Notes: generated from the sequence alone by a model not told the origin. Shown: positions 26,335-35,655, counted from the first letter of the stretch. The stretch is DNA of 64,000 bases from an uncultured bacterium (GCA_905214725.1 CAJMNH010000006.1:1-64000); one strand, 5' to 3'. A program made the numbers and translations.

Positions 26335-28545
26335 ATGGAAGAAAAGAAGCTGTACAACGCCGTTCAGAAATTCATCACGCTCGCCGACGGACGCGAGATC
26401 ATGATCGAGACCGGCAAACTGGCCAAGCAGGCCGACGGTGCGGTAGTCGTAAGACAGGGCGATACGATGCTCCTTGCGACGGTCGTTGCTGCCAAAGATG
26501 CAAAACCCGACACGGATTTCATGCCGTTGCAGGTGGAATACAAGGAAAAATATGCCGCATGCGGCCGCTATCCGGGCGGTTTCATGAAGCGCGAAGGCCG
26601 AGCCAACGACAGCGAGGTGCTCGTAGCGCGTCTGATCGACCGCGCCCTGCGTCCGCTCTTTCCTTCGGACTATCACGCCGAAGTTTACGTAACGGTCAAC
26701 CTCATCTCGGCCGACAAGGACATTCAGCCCGACGCTTTGGCGGGTCTGGCCGCCTCGGCGGCGCTGGCCGTATCGGACATCCCCTTCGGCGGTCCGATTT
26801 CGGAGGTGCGTGTGGCCCGCATTAACGGCGAGTACTGCATCAATCCCACTTACTCGCAGATGGGCGAGGTCGATCTGGATATCATGGTCGGCGGTACGAT
26901 CGACAATATCCTGATGGTCGAAGGCGAGATGAAAGAGGTTTCCGAGGAGGTGATGCTCGGCGCCATCAAATTCGCGCACGAGGAGATCAAGAAGCACTGC
27001 GCCATGCAGATCGAGCTCTCGAAGGAGCTGGGCAAGGACGTGAAACGCACGTATTGCCATGAGGTCAACGACGAGGAGCTGAAGCAGACGATCATCAAGG
27101 AACTTTACGATAAGGCGTACGCCATTGCCACGAGCGGTACGATGAAGCACGAGCGCGAAGAGATGTTCAATGCGCTGGAAGCCGAGTTCGCATCGCGTTA
27201 CAGCGAAGAGGAGCTCGTGGAGAAGGCTTCGCTCATCCACCGCTATTTCCACGACTACGTGCAGAAGAAGGCGATGCGCAATATGATCCTCGACGAGGGT
27301 AAGCGTCTCGACGGCCGTCGCACGGACGAGATTCGTCCCATCTGGTGCGAGACCGACTACCTGCCCGCCGCACACGGCTCGGCTGTCTTCACCCGCGGTG
27401 AAACGCAGGCGCTGGCGACCGTGACGCTCGGTACGAAGCTGGACGAGAAGGTCAAGGACGAGGTGCTGGTACAGGGCACCGAGCAGTTCGTGCTCCATTA
27501 CAATTTTCCGCCCTTCTCGACGGGTGAGGCGAAAGCCGCCCGCGGTCTGAGCCGTCGCGAGATCGGTCACGGCCATCTCGCTTGGCGTGCGCTCAAACCG
27601 ATGATTCCGCTGGGCGAGGAGAATCCCTACGCCGTGCGTGTGGTTTCGGATATTCTGGAGTCGAACGGTTCGTCGTCGATGGCGACCGTCTGCGCCGGTA
27701 CGCTGGCGCTGATGGATGCGGGCGTGAAACTGCGCAAACCCGTATCGGGCATTGCCATGGGGCTGATCTCGGATTCCGAGAGCGGCAAGTGGGCCGTGTT
27801 GTCGGATATTCTGGGCGACGAAGACCACTTGGGCGATATGGATTTCAAGGTGACGGGAACCAAGGACGGCATTACCGCCACGCAAATGGATATCAAGGTC
27901 GACGGCCTCTCCTACGAGGTGTTGGCCGCCGCGTTGGAGCAGGCCCGGAAGGGACGTATGCACATTCTGAACATTCTGACCGACTGCATCGCCGAGCCGC
28001 GCGCCGATTACAAACCGTTCGTACCGCGTCTGGTGCAGATCCACATCCCGAAGGATTCGATCGGCGCCGTGATCGGCCCGGGCGGAAAGGTGATTCAGGA
28101 GATTCAGAAGCAGACCAGCACCACCATTACCATTACGGAGGACGATCAGAAGGGTATCGTCGATGTCTTCGGTGTGGATAAGGCTGCGATCGATGCCGCG
28201 TTGCAGCGCATCAAGGAGATCGTTGCCGTACCTGAGATCGGCGAGACCTACAACGGCAAGATCAAATCGATCGTACCGTTCGGTGCGTTCGTCGAGATCA
28301 TGCCCGGTAAGGAGGCGCTGCTCCATATCTCGGAGATCGACTGGAAACGTTTCGAGACGATGGAGGAGAGCGGCCTGAAAGAGGGCGAGATGATCGACGT
28401 GAAGCTGATCGGTGTCGATGAGAAGACCGGCAAGCTGAAACTTTCGCATCGCGCGCTTCTTCCCAAACCCGAAGGATACGTGGAGCGCGAACGCCGTCCG
28501 CGCGGGGATCGGGAGCGTCGCCGCGACGATCGTCACCGTGACTAA
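26335..28545 (+). CDS. pnp: Polynucleotide phosphorylase
   Basis: A 736-residue 3'-5' exoribonuclease of RNA decay. It has two RNase PH domains, the second containing FTRGETQAL and FPPFSTGEAK, then a KH domain (IPKDSIGAVIGPGGKVIQEI) and an S1 domain (YNGKIKSIVPFGAFVEI). The C-terminus is an Arg/Asp-rich tail (RRPRGDRERRRDDRHRD). The length is normal. It follows rpsO by 88 bases. Confidence 0.98.
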   Translation: MEEKKLYNAVQKFITLADGREIMIETGKLAKQADGAVVVRQGDTMLLATVVAAKDAKPDTDFMPLQVEYKEKYAACGRYPGGFMKREGRANDSEVLVARLIDRALRPLFPSDYHAEVYVTVNLISADKDIQPDALAGLAASAALAVSDIPFGGPISEVRVARINGEYCINPTYSQMGEVDLDIMVGGTIDNILMVEGEMKEVSEEVMLGAIKFAHEEIKKHCAMQIELSKELGKDVKRTYCHEVNDEELKQTIIKELYDKAYAIATSGTMKHEREEMFNALEAEFASRYSEEELVEKASLIHRYFHDYVQKKAMRNMILDEGKRLDGRRTDEIRPIWCETDYLPAAHGSAVFTRGETQALATVTLGTKLDEKVKDEVLVQGTEQFVLHYNFPPFSTGEAKAARGLSRREIGHGHLAWRALKPMIPLGEENPYAVRVVSDILESNGSSSMATVCAGTLALMDAGVKLRKPVSGIAMGLISDSESGKWAVLSDILGDEDHLGDMDFKVTGTKDGITATQMDIKVDGLSYEVLAAALEQARKGRMHILNILTDCIAEPRADYKPFVPRLVQIHIPKDSIGAVIGPGGKVIQEIQKQTSTTITITEDDQKGIVDVFGVDKAAIDAALQRIKEIVAVPEIGETYNGKIKSIVPFGAFVEIMPGKEALLHISEIDWKRFETMEESGLKEGEMIDVKLIGVDEKTGKLKLSHRALLPKPEGYVERERRPRGDRERRRDDRHRD

Positions 28546-28611
28546 CTGTCGGAGCGGAACCCGTTTGTGAGTTTCGCTGCAAGATAGACGACGTTTTCGG
28601 ACGTCTGCGAT

Positions 28612-28650
28612 AAAAAACCATTTCGAACTTTCGTTCGAGGTGGTTTTTTT
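28612..28650 (+). terminator. Terminator of pnp
   Basis: An AAAAAACCA..CGAAC stem with its GTTCGAGGTGG complement is followed by seven T. Confidence 0.8.
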
Positions 28651-28684
28651 CTGAAAAAAGTTGTATAATCTGCACGGTTTTTTA

Positions 28685-28692
28685 TATATTTG
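28685..28692 (+). promoter_or_regulatory. -7 box of the OmpA/TPR lipoprotein gene
   Basis: TATATTTG, giving a leader of about 100 nt before the ATG at 28796. Confidence 0.6.
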
Positions 28693-28795
28693 CATGTATT
28701 CTGGTTCGGAAGGCCTTGGAAAAGAGGCCCGAAGTGCGGATGCAAACAGAAAGAAACGAAATCAATGCACAACAATTTTTAATAACTAATTCATT

Positions 28796-30547
28796 ATGAA
28801 GAACTTGGTAAAATTTAGCATGGTTCTTGCCGCAGCTGCCCTGACCTTGTCGGGTTGTAACTGTTTCAAGAAGATGAGTAAGAAACAGGAAGAGGTTACT
28901 TACTCTTGCACGCCGAAGGTGCTGACGCTTAACAACGGTGTTGTAGGTGCCGACATTACGGTAAACTTCCCCGCAGCTTATTTCAACAAGAAGGCTACGC
29001 TGCGTCTGACGCCGGTGATCGTATTCGAAGGCGGCGAAGTGGCCGGCACTCCGAAATATGTACAGGGCGAGAAGGTGAACGATAACTATACGGTCATTTC
29101 GGCCGACAACGGCGGCACCTATACGCAGCATGTCGAGTTCCCCTATGACGATCGTATGGATCAGAGCGAGTTGCGCGTGCTCATCGAGAGCAAATGCAAC
29201 GGCGCCAGCGAGTTCGTGATGTACAACGCTTCGACGGGCAAACCCGTGTCGAAAGAGGAGGCAGCCGTGCTGGCCAATCCGAAATCGGCCGAGGCGATGG
29301 CCCTGCGCGCTCAGTGCGGCGTTTTCATTGCCGAGGGCGTCAACACGATGCAGAAAGATTTCAATTACGGCGATGTCGCTGCCACCGCAGCCAACAACTA
29401 CAAGCGTACGACCAACGAAGTGGATAAGGCCGAAATCCTTTACAAGATCAACAGCTCGGTGGTGAATCAGAAGGCGCTCAAGAAGAACGAGCAGATTTCC
29501 GAGTTCGAGAAGAACGCTGTTGCCAACAAGGAGAACGATCGTATCGCACAGAGCCTTTATGTCAACGGTTACGCTTCGCCCGACGGTCCCGAGAAGTTCA
29601 ACGACAAGTTGGCCAGCGCTCGTAGCCAAACGGGCCGCAAGGCTGTCGACAAGATTCTCGCCGAGTACGGTTTCAATATCGACGCTGCCGGTTACGGTGA
29701 GGACTGGGAAGGTTTCAAGGAGATGGTCGAGAAGTCGAACATTCAGGATAAGGACCTGATCCTTCAGGTGCTGAGCATGTACGATTCGTCGGCCGAGCGC
29801 GAGAACCAGATCAAGAACATGTCGTCGGTTTACGGCGAGTTGAAGGAAGACGTGCTGCCGAAACTGCGCCGTGCACAGTTGGTCAACAACATGGAGATCA
29901 CCGGTAAGAGCGACGCCGAGATGCTGGCGCTGGTAAACAGCGGCAAACTCGACGAGATGAACAACGAGGAGTTGCTTCATGTTGCCACGCTGATCAAGGA
30001 TGACGCCGTGAAGGCAAAAGTTCTGGAGTATACCGCTAAGAAATACAACGATGCCCGTGCGTACACCAATCTCGGCGCTACCTATCTTCAGATGGGCGAT
30101 GCCGATAAGGCGTTGGCTGCTCTGAAGCAGGCTGTGAAGCTCGGCGGCAATACGCAGGAGCTGAATTCGAACTTGGCGCTGGCTAATCTGGCTGCCGGCA
30201 ATGTCGACGAGGCGAAGAAATATGCCGCTGCCGCCGATGCCGAGACCAAGAGTCTGATCGCTGCCGCTCAGGGCCAGTATGGCGAAGCCGCTGCCAAACT
30301 CAACGGTTACAACGCCGCCGTCGCTGCCGTGATGAACAACGATCTGTCGGCTGCCAAGAAGGCGCTGGCCGGTGAGAATACGGCCGATGCCGACTATCTG
30401 CGTGCCGTAATCGCTACCAAAGAGGGCGATATGCAGGCTGCGGGCGCTCAGTTGAAGGCTGCCGTTGCCAAGGATTCCGCCCTGTTGAAGAAGGCTTCGA
30501 AGGACGTCAATCTCAAACCTCTGTTCAAGAGCGGATTCTCGTTCTAA
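28796..30547 (+). CDS. Outer-membrane lipoprotein with OmpA-like and TPR regions
   Basis: A 583-residue protein. The signal peptide ends ALTLSGC (Cys21). An N-terminal beta region (about 35-130) is followed by an OmpA C-terminal-like segment around YVNGYASPDGPEKFNDKLASAR, which resembles a peptidoglycan-binding fold, and a C-terminal tetratricopeptide part (ARAYTNLGATYLQMGDADKALAALKQA) that is Ala-rich. It probably links the outer membrane to the wall or acts as an assembly scaffold. It stands alone, with a promoter and a strong terminator. Codon choice differs from its neighbours in favouring gct, gcc and aag, which suggests high expression; this is an impression and was not measured. Confidence 0.8.
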   Translation: MKNLVKFSMVLAAAALTLSGCNCFKKMSKKQEEVTYSCTPKVLTLNNGVVGADITVNFPAAYFNKKATLRLTPVIVFEGGEVAGTPKYVQGEKVNDNYTVISADNGGTYTQHVEFPYDDRMDQSELRVLIESKCNGASEFVMYNASTGKPVSKEEAAVLANPKSAEAMALRAQCGVFIAEGVNTMQKDFNYGDVAATAANNYKRTTNEVDKAEILYKINSSVVNQKALKKNEQISEFEKNAVANKENDRIAQSLYVNGYASPDGPEKFNDKLASARSQTGRKAVDKILAEYGFNIDAAGYGEDWEGFKEMVEKSNIQDKDLILQVLSMYDSSAERENQIKNMSSVYGELKEDVLPKLRRAQLVNNMEITGKSDAEMLALVNSGKLDEMNNEELLHVATLIKDDAVKAKVLEYTAKKYNDARAYTNLGATYLQMGDADKALAALKQAVKLGGNTQELNSNLALANLAAGNVDEAKKYAAAADAETKSLIAAAQGQYGEAAAKLNGYNAAVAAVMNNDLSAAKKALAGENTADADYLRAVIATKEGDMQAAGAQLKAAVAKDSALLKKASKDVNLKPLFKSGFSF

Positions 30548-30631
30548 AGAGTTTCGTTTTCGGCCGTTGTTTTCTGTGCTCGGCACAGTCTGCAAGCAGG
30601 TTTTGCCCTTGTCGGCCGAGAACGTCCGTAT

Positions 30632-30667
30632 AAAAAATCCGGGTTCGAATAGAACCCGGATTTTTTT
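30632..30667 (+). terminator. Terminator of the OmpA/TPR lipoprotein gene
   Basis: AAATCCGGGTTC pairs with GAACCCGGATTT around a 5-base loop and runs into seven T. Confidence 0.9.
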
Positions 30668-30709
30668 GAGATTTTGGCCGGAAATCTGCTTGTATAGCGG
30701 AAAAATGGT

Positions 30710-30717
30710 TATATTTG
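30710..30717 (+). promoter_or_regulatory. -7 box of deoC
   Basis: TATATTTG, 23 bases before the ATG. Confidence 0.6.
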
Positions 30718-30740
30718 TATAGAGAGAAAAATATCTTGCT

Positions 30741-31619
30741 ATGGAGTATGTAAATCATCTATCGGAATATGCTCCCGCTTGGAGCGAAGCTCAGGTGGCG
30801 GAGGAGATTGCGCGCATCCGGGATGCGGCGAAAAAGTATGAGACGACCGAGGTTTACAAACTTTGCTACTCGGCGATCGATTTGACGACCCTTTCGTGTA
30901 ACGATTCGGTGGAATCGGTGACCGCTTTTGCGAAGAAAGCCGTAGCGTTTTACACGAAATATCCCCATATTCCCAATGTCGCGTCCATCTGCATCTATCC
31001 GCCTTTCATCGAGACGGTGGGACTTGCCGTGGACGATACGCCGATGCGTATTACGAGCGTCGCGGGCGGATTTCCCTCGTCGCAGACCTTTCTGGAGGTG
31101 AAGATGCTCGAGACGGCGATGGCCGTCGAAAACGGAGCCGACGAGATCGATATCGTGATCAATGTTGGCAAAATGCTCGAAGGCCATTACGACGAAGTGG
31201 CCAACGAGGTAGAGGTGTTGCGCGGCGAGGCCGGCGAGGATGTGGTGCTGAAAGTGATTTTGGAGACGGGCGCACTGAAAACGCCCGAGTTGATCCGCCG
31301 CGCTGCGTTGCTGGCGATGTTCGCCGGCGCCGATTTCGTCAAGACGTCGACGGGCAAGATCGACGTGGCGGCGACGCCCGAAGCGGCGGTGGTCATGTGT
31401 CGGGCCATTCGGGATTATTACGAAAAAACGGGCCGCATGGTGGGTTTCAAACCAGCCGGAGGCGTGCGTTCGGCTGCCGACGCGGTACTTTACTATACGA
31501 TCGTGCGGGAGATTCTGGGCGAGAAATGGGTTACGCCGCAATTCTTCCGTATCGGCGCTTCATCGGTCGCCAACGCCTTGTTGTCGGCTATCGAAGGGAA
31601 ACCGGTGAGCTATTTTTAG
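30741..31619 (+). CDS. deoC: Deoxyribose-phosphate aldolase
   Basis: A 292-residue class I aldolase that splits 2-deoxyribose 5-phosphate to acetaldehyde and glyceraldehyde 3-phosphate. The Schiff-base lysine is in DFVKTSTGK, and the second Lys is in VVLKVILETG. The C-terminal GFKPAGGVRSA binds phosphate. It is about 30 residues longer than the E. coli enzyme because of an N-terminal helix, as seen in other Bacteroidetes. It has its own promoter and terminator. Confidence 0.95.
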   Translation: MEYVNHLSEYAPAWSEAQVAEEIARIRDAAKKYETTEVYKLCYSAIDLTTLSCNDSVESVTAFAKKAVAFYTKYPHIPNVASICIYPPFIETVGLAVDDTPMRITSVAGGFPSSQTFLEVKMLETAMAVENGADEIDIVINVGKMLEGHYDEVANEVEVLRGEAGEDVVLKVILETGALKTPELIRRAALLAMFAGADFVKTSTGKIDVAATPEAAVVMCRAIRDYYEKTGRMVGFKPAGGVRSAADAVLYYTIVREILGEKWVTPQFFRIGASSVANALLSAIEGKPVSYF

Positions 31620-31656
31620 CCGTATTCGGAAGGCGGCAGTCAGGTTTGGTAAATAT

Positions 31657-31689
31657 GCGGCGACGGAAAATTCCGTCGCCGCTTTTTTT
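31657..31689 (+). terminator. Terminator of deoC
   Basis: A perfect 12-base-pair stem, GCGGCGACGGAA with its complement, and a run of seven T. Confidence 0.9.
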
Positions 31690-31835
31690 CGGCGGCATTG
31701 CCCCTCTCCTCTGCTGCGGTTTCCCTTGTGATTGTTTCAGACAAGGCCGGTCAGTCGGTGCGCCGATATGAAAATAACCGTTATAATACGACGGCAATAC
31801 CGCACGGTTTTCCGATCGGGGTAAGAAATAGACAA

Positions 31836-31859
31836 CGCCCTGCCGGAAACGGCAGGGCG
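31836..31859 (-). terminator. Terminator of the Bat operon and nuclease gene
   Basis: CGCCCTGCC pairs with GGCAGGGCG; on the minus strand TTGTCTATTTCTT follows. Confidence 0.7.
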
Positions 31860-31894
31860 GTTTGCATGCGTTATTTATCGGCGGTTGCAGTCGG

Positions 31895-32695
31895 CTATTT
31901 CCCGAAAATCCGGTTGAGCGCCGCAGCCAGCTGGTACGACGCCTTGCGAAGTTGCTGTTCGGCCAACGGCGTCGCCTTGATCATGAACTCCTCGCCCAGC
32001 GTGTCGCCCGAAGCGACCCAGTCGATCGAGGGGCGTACGTCGCGCGCGGCGTCTTCGAACCACTCGCGGTACGATCCTTTGGTCATCCGTCGGATTTCGC
32101 GTTTGGAGGCGTTGTCGAGATAATCGGCGTAACGCTCGTAGTTCCAGTCGGGATGATTGCGGGCGATGACGCCCGAATCCCAGACGCTGTGCAACGTTTT
32201 GGTCTTGCCGAAGAACGTCACGTTGAATTTTCCTTCGTTATGGGCGTCGGTGTATCGCACGTGCGCCGGACAATGGAAGTCGGCGACCATGTGGACGATG
32301 CATTTGATATAGGTCAGCACCACCGAATCGTCCAGACTGCGGTAGTCCTTCAACGCTTCGGTCAGGGTCTCCGATCCGGTCACGCCGTCGCGCCCCTTGC
32401 GGTATTTTATCCGCACTTCGACGGGGGAGTTGCACTCCGCGTCGGCGATCGAAGCGTGCCATCCGCGAAAAGGTTCCTTGTAGCGCGGATCATTGACCAC
32501 CACGTCCATGAAAACGGCGTATTCGGCCAACGGCGTACCGCCGGTGTAACGTTCGATAGCCGCTTTGGCCTTCGGGGTAAGATGGCGTTCGGCCACTTCG
32601 GCGATGGCGCGGTGACCGATGGTTCCCCACGCCGCGCAGTCGGCATGAATGCCGAACGTCAGCAGAAGAGAGAGGAGTAAGAAGGTTCGTTTCAT
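31895..32695 (-). CDS. S1/P1-type zinc-dependent nuclease
   Basis: A 266-residue secreted nuclease. The signal peptide is followed by AAWGTIGHRAIAEVA, whose Trp23 would be the mature N-terminus that ligates zinc, as in S1/P1 nucleases. Further zinc ligands are visible in FMDVVVND, HMVADFHCPAHV and LHSVWDSGVI. It would cut single-stranded DNA and RNA in the periplasm or outside. Its ATG overlaps the stop of batB in ATGA, so it belongs to the Bat operon and is translated from the same message. It ends at a terminator. Confidence 0.92.
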   Translation of the reverse strand: MKRTFLLLSLLLTFGIHADCAAWGTIGHRAIAEVAERHLTPKAKAAIERYTGGTPLAEYAVFMDVVVNDPRYKEPFRGWHASIADAECNSPVEVRIKYRKGRDGVTGSETLTEALKDYRSLDDSVVLTYIKCIVHMVADFHCPAHVRYTDAHNEGKFNVTFFGKTKTLHSVWDSGVIARNHPDWNYERYADYLDNASKREIRRMTKGSYREWFEDAARDVRPSIDWVASGDTLGEEFMIKATPLAEQQLRKASYQLAAALNRIFGK

Positions 32696-33747
32696 CGATT
32701 ATAAGGATTATAGTTGTCGGCGTCGGTGCGCTGTTCGCGAAAGATGTTGAATCGCGCCAGCAGCGGATTGCGTCGGTCGAGCAGCCAGAACTCGATGAGC
32801 AGCAACACAAAGGCGATGGCTACGAGGTACTGGAACTGCTCGTTGTACTCTTCGAAGCGTACGGTCGCCAGTTCCGACTCCTCCATGTCGTTGATCGCGC
32901 GCACGATTTCGTCCAGTCCGATCGACTGTTTGGTGGCGCGGATGTAGGCGCCGCCAGTGGTCTGGGCGATCTCCTGCAACATTTTCTCGTCGAGTTTCGA
33001 GACGACCATGTCGCCTTTCTCGTCTTTGATGAACTCCCCGCCGATCTGGATCGGAGCGCCTTCGGGCGTGCCGATGCCGATCGTGAAGATCTTGATGCCC
33101 TGCTCGGCCGCACGCTGCGCGGCCTGCATCACGTTTCCTTCGTGGTCTTCGCCGTCGGTGATCAGGATGATCACGCGCGAATCGCCGCTGCCGCTCGAGA
33201 AGGACATCTCGGCCAGCGACAGCGCCTTGCCGATCGACGTTCCCTGCACGGAGGCCATCGAAGGAGAAATCCGCTTGGCGAAGGCTTTGGCCATGCGGTA
33301 ATCGGAGGTGATCGGAAGCTGCACGGTGGCGTCGCCCGCGAAGACGATTACCCCAACGCGATCCTGTTTCAGACCGTCGAAGAGTTTGTTGACGGCGTAT
33401 TTCGTCCGTTCGAGACGGTTGGGTTCGAAATCTTCGGCCAACATCGAATTGGAGATGTCGACGGCAAGCATCATCTCGATGCCCTCGCTCTTCTCTTCGC
33501 GCAGTTTCGAGCCGAACTGCGGTCGCGCCGCGGCGAGGATCAGAAGCGTGACGGCCGTACAGAACAGAATGAATTTCAGCTTTATGCGGCCGGTCGAAAC
33601 GTCGGGCATGAGGATGGCTACCGTCGCCGGATCGCCGAAACGGGCCAGTCGCCGCCGCCGGTCGTAGAGCGCCCATGCGAAAAGCGCGATGAGCACAGGC
33701 ACCGCCAGCAGCAGATAGAGGTATTCGGGATGTGCGAAACGAAACAT
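32692..33747 (-). CDS. batB: BatB, VWA-domain membrane protein
   Basis: A 351-residue protein with two N-terminal membrane helices, a von Willebrand factor A domain whose metal site begins LAVDISNSMLAEDF, and one C-terminal helix (QYLVAIAFVLLLIEFWLL). The VWA domain faces the periplasm. Bat proteins are associated with oxygen tolerance and envelope stress in Bacteroides fragilis. It starts inside the batA stop (TAATG) and ends overlapping the nuclease. Confidence 0.92.
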   Translation of the reverse strand: MFRFAHPEYLYLLLAVPVLIALFAWALYDRRRRLARFGDPATVAILMPDVSTGRIKLKFILFCTAVTLLILAAARPQFGSKLREEKSEGIEMMLAVDISNSMLAEDFEPNRLERTKYAVNKLFDGLKQDRVGVIVFAGDATVQLPITSDYRMAKAFAKRISPSMASVQGTSIGKALSLAEMSFSSGSGDSRVIILITDGEDHEGNVMQAAQRAAEQGIKIFTIGIGTPEGAPIQIGGEFIKDEKGDMVVSKLDEKMLQEIAQTTGGAYIRATKQSIGLDEIVRAINDMEESELATVRFEEYNEQFQYLVAIAFVLLLIEFWLLDRRNPLLARFNIFREQRTDADNYNPYNR

Positions 33748-34733
33748 TACGGTATGCGTTTAAGAATCAGGGTGCGAATCAGGAATTCCGCGAAGAGCAG
33801 CGCCAGCGCCGCCACTATCCATGCGAGGTACTCCTCGGTGTAGGTCGTGAAATCGGCTACCTCGACCTTGCTCTTTTCGAGGCGGTTGATCTCGTCGTAG
33901 ATGGCGCGCAGCTTTTCGTTGTCCGTCGCGCGGAAGTAACGGCCGCCGGTGGTGTCGGCGATCTCTTGCAGGGCCTTTTCGTCGATTTCGACCTTGGCCT
34001 GTACGAACGTCATGTTGCCGAACATGTCGATGGCAGGGGTAGGAGCCGTGCCGCGCGATCCGACGCCGATCGTGTAGACGCGGATGCCCTGCTCCTTGGC
34101 GATGCCGGCCGCCATGACGGGGGCGATCTCGCCGCGGTTGTTCACGCCGTCCGTCAGCAGGATGATGACCTTGCTCTTGGCATCGCTCTCGCGCAGACGG
34201 TTGACGGCCGTCGCCAATCCGTTGCCGATGGCCGTGCCGTCCTCGATCAGGCCGCTGCGCACGCGCCCCAACAGCGTGAGCAGTGTGCTTTGGTCGGAGG
34301 TGAGGGGGCTTTGCGTGAAGGCTTCTCCGGCGAAAACCACCAGTCCGATCCGGTCGCCGTACCGGTCGGAGATGAACGAACCGGCGACCTCCTTGGCCGC
34401 TTCGAGCCGGTCGGGGCGGAAATCGCGCGCCAGCATCGATCCCGAGACGTCGAGCGCCAGCATGATGTCGATTCCGTCGGTGCTGGTACGTGTATTTCGT
34501 TCTGCCGACTGCGGACGAGCCAGCGCGACGATAAGCAGCGCCAAGGCGGCCATGCGCAGAATGAAGGGGGCATGGCGCAGATAGTAGCGCAGCGTGCGCG
34601 GCGCTTTCAATACGCCCGCCACCGACGAGATACGCAGCGCCGCGCCGCCCTTCCGCAACCGGTAGACGTAGTAGACTGCCGCCGGCAGGAGCAGCGTGAG
34701 CAGCCACAGCAAATGGGGATTATGAAACGTCAT
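33747..34733 (-). CDS. batA: BatA, VWA-domain membrane protein
   Basis: A 328-residue paralogue of BatB: N-terminal helices (LLWLLTLLLPAAVYYVY), VWA domain with metal site LALDVSGSMLARDF and Thr in DGVNNRGE, and a C-terminal helix. The ATG at 34733 is chosen because the first helix begins there; the frame runs upstream through the AT-rich repeat between batC and batA. The 142-base gap to batC is much larger than the other joints of the operon. Confidence 0.92.
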   Translation of the reverse strand: MTFHNPHLLWLLTLLLPAAVYYVYRLRKGGAALRISSVAGVLKAPRTLRYYLRHAPFILRMAALALLIVALARPQSAERNTRTSTDGIDIMLALDVSGSMLARDFRPDRLEAAKEVAGSFISDRYGDRIGLVVFAGEAFTQSPLTSDQSTLLTLLGRVRSGLIEDGTAIGNGLATAVNRLRESDAKSKVIILLTDGVNNRGEIAPVMAAGIAKEQGIRVYTIGVGSRGTAPTPAIDMFGNMTFVQAKVEIDEKALQEIADTTGGRYFRATDNEKLRAIYDEINRLEKSKVEVADFTTYTEEYLAWIVAALALLFAEFLIRTLILKRIP

Positions 34734-34743
34734 TTCAGTGAAT

Positions 34744-34872
34744 AATTGACGATTGACAATTAATTGGCAATTATTTGCCGTTCTGTTTGTACGGACTTCG
34801 CCGGAACGCTCCGATACATTCGGCAACCGCCGTATGCTGAAAGGTTAATTGTCAATTGTTAATTTTTAATTG
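34744..34872. repeat. AT-rich inverted-repeat element between batC and batA
   Basis: The 12-base sequence ATTGACAATTAA at 34752-34763 recurs as its exact complement at 34845-34856, and further ATTGAC/AATTGT copies flank both. The ends are very AT-rich, the middle is GC-rich. It looks like a small palindromic element of the kind seen between Bacteroidetes genes. Confidence 0.65.
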
Positions 34873-34875
34873 TTT

Positions 34876-35655
34876 TTACCAGTTCTTTTTGAGCCGCACC
34901 ACGGCGCCGGCCTTCTCCTTGAGCTTCTCCTGCGTCTTGTCCTCCTGCGCTTGGATGGCGTCGAGCATCCGCTCCTGTTCGGCGGGCGAAATGCCGGCCT
35001 GCTGAGGCTCTCCTTCGCCTTCCTGCGGTTGATCGGGCTGACCGTTCCGTTGGTCGTCGCCGTTGCCGTTCTGCTCTTGGTCTTCGCCCTGCCGGTCGGA
35101 ATTTTGCTGATCGTCCTTGTTGTCCTGCGGGTTCTGCCGGTCCTGACCGTTCTGGTTCTGCTGGTTGTCCTTGTTCTTGTCGTCCTTGTTATCCTTGTTG
35201 TCCTGATTCTGCTGATTTTGATCGTCGAGCAGTTTCTTGACATAGGCGTAGTTGAATTTCGCCTCCTGATCGTCGGGATTCAGGCGCAGCGAGTTTTTGT
35301 AGCTTTCGAGCGCTTCGGAGTATTTCTTTTGCCGGAACTGCGTGTTGCCCAGATTGTAGAAGGCCTGCGCGCGGTCGATGGGAACCGCCAGCGAGTCTGC
35401 GGCCGTCTGTTGCAGCACCTGCGCCGCCTGATCGTACATCTCCTGCCGATAGAGGGCGTTTCCCAAATCGTAGTGCGCCTCGAACGACGAGGGATCGGCG
35501 CCCAGCGCGCGCATGTAACGGCCTGCTGCGTCCTGATAGTTCCCCTTTTCATAGGCGCGGTTGCCCTTGCGCACCTGCCGGCGTTCGGGATACTGCTGCG
35601 CCATGGCTCCGACACTCAGCAGCGCGAAAACGAGTAGTAGGGTGATTCTACGCAT
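34876..35655 (-). CDS. batC: BatC, TPR protein
   Basis: A 259-residue protein with a cleavable signal peptide (about 1-19, ending AMA), three to four tetratricopeptide repeats (GNRAYEKGNYQDAAGRYMRAL, AHYDLGNALYRQEMYDQAA, AFYNLGNTQFRQKKYSEAL) and then about 100 residues of low-complexity Asn/Gln/Asp. It probably holds the VWA proteins in a complex. Its start overlaps the upstream BatD-like gene by 8 bases. Confidence 0.88.
   Translation of the reverse strand: MRRITLLLVFALLSVGAMAQQYPERRQVRKGNRAYEKGNYQDAAGRYMRALGADPSSFEAHYDLGNALYRQEMYDQAAQVLQQTAADSLAVPIDRAQAFYNLGNTQFRQKKYSEALESYKNSLRLNPDDQEAKFNYAYVKKLLDDQNQQNQDNKDNKDDKNKDNQQNQNGQDRQNPQDNKDDQQNSDRQGEDQEQNGNGDDQRNGQPDQPQEGEGEPQQAGISPAEQERMLDAIQAQEDKTQEKLKEKAGAVVRLKKNW

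Noticed and set aside
26323..28695. Minus-strand open frame of 790 codons opposite pnp
   Set aside because: No domain and it mirrors the codon pattern of pnp, which is a full-length certain gene.
28682..30595. Minus-strand open frame of 637 codons opposite the OmpA/TPR lipoprotein
   Set aside because: Leu/Val/His-rich translation typical of the reverse strand of Ala/Lys/Asp-rich genes; no signal or domain.
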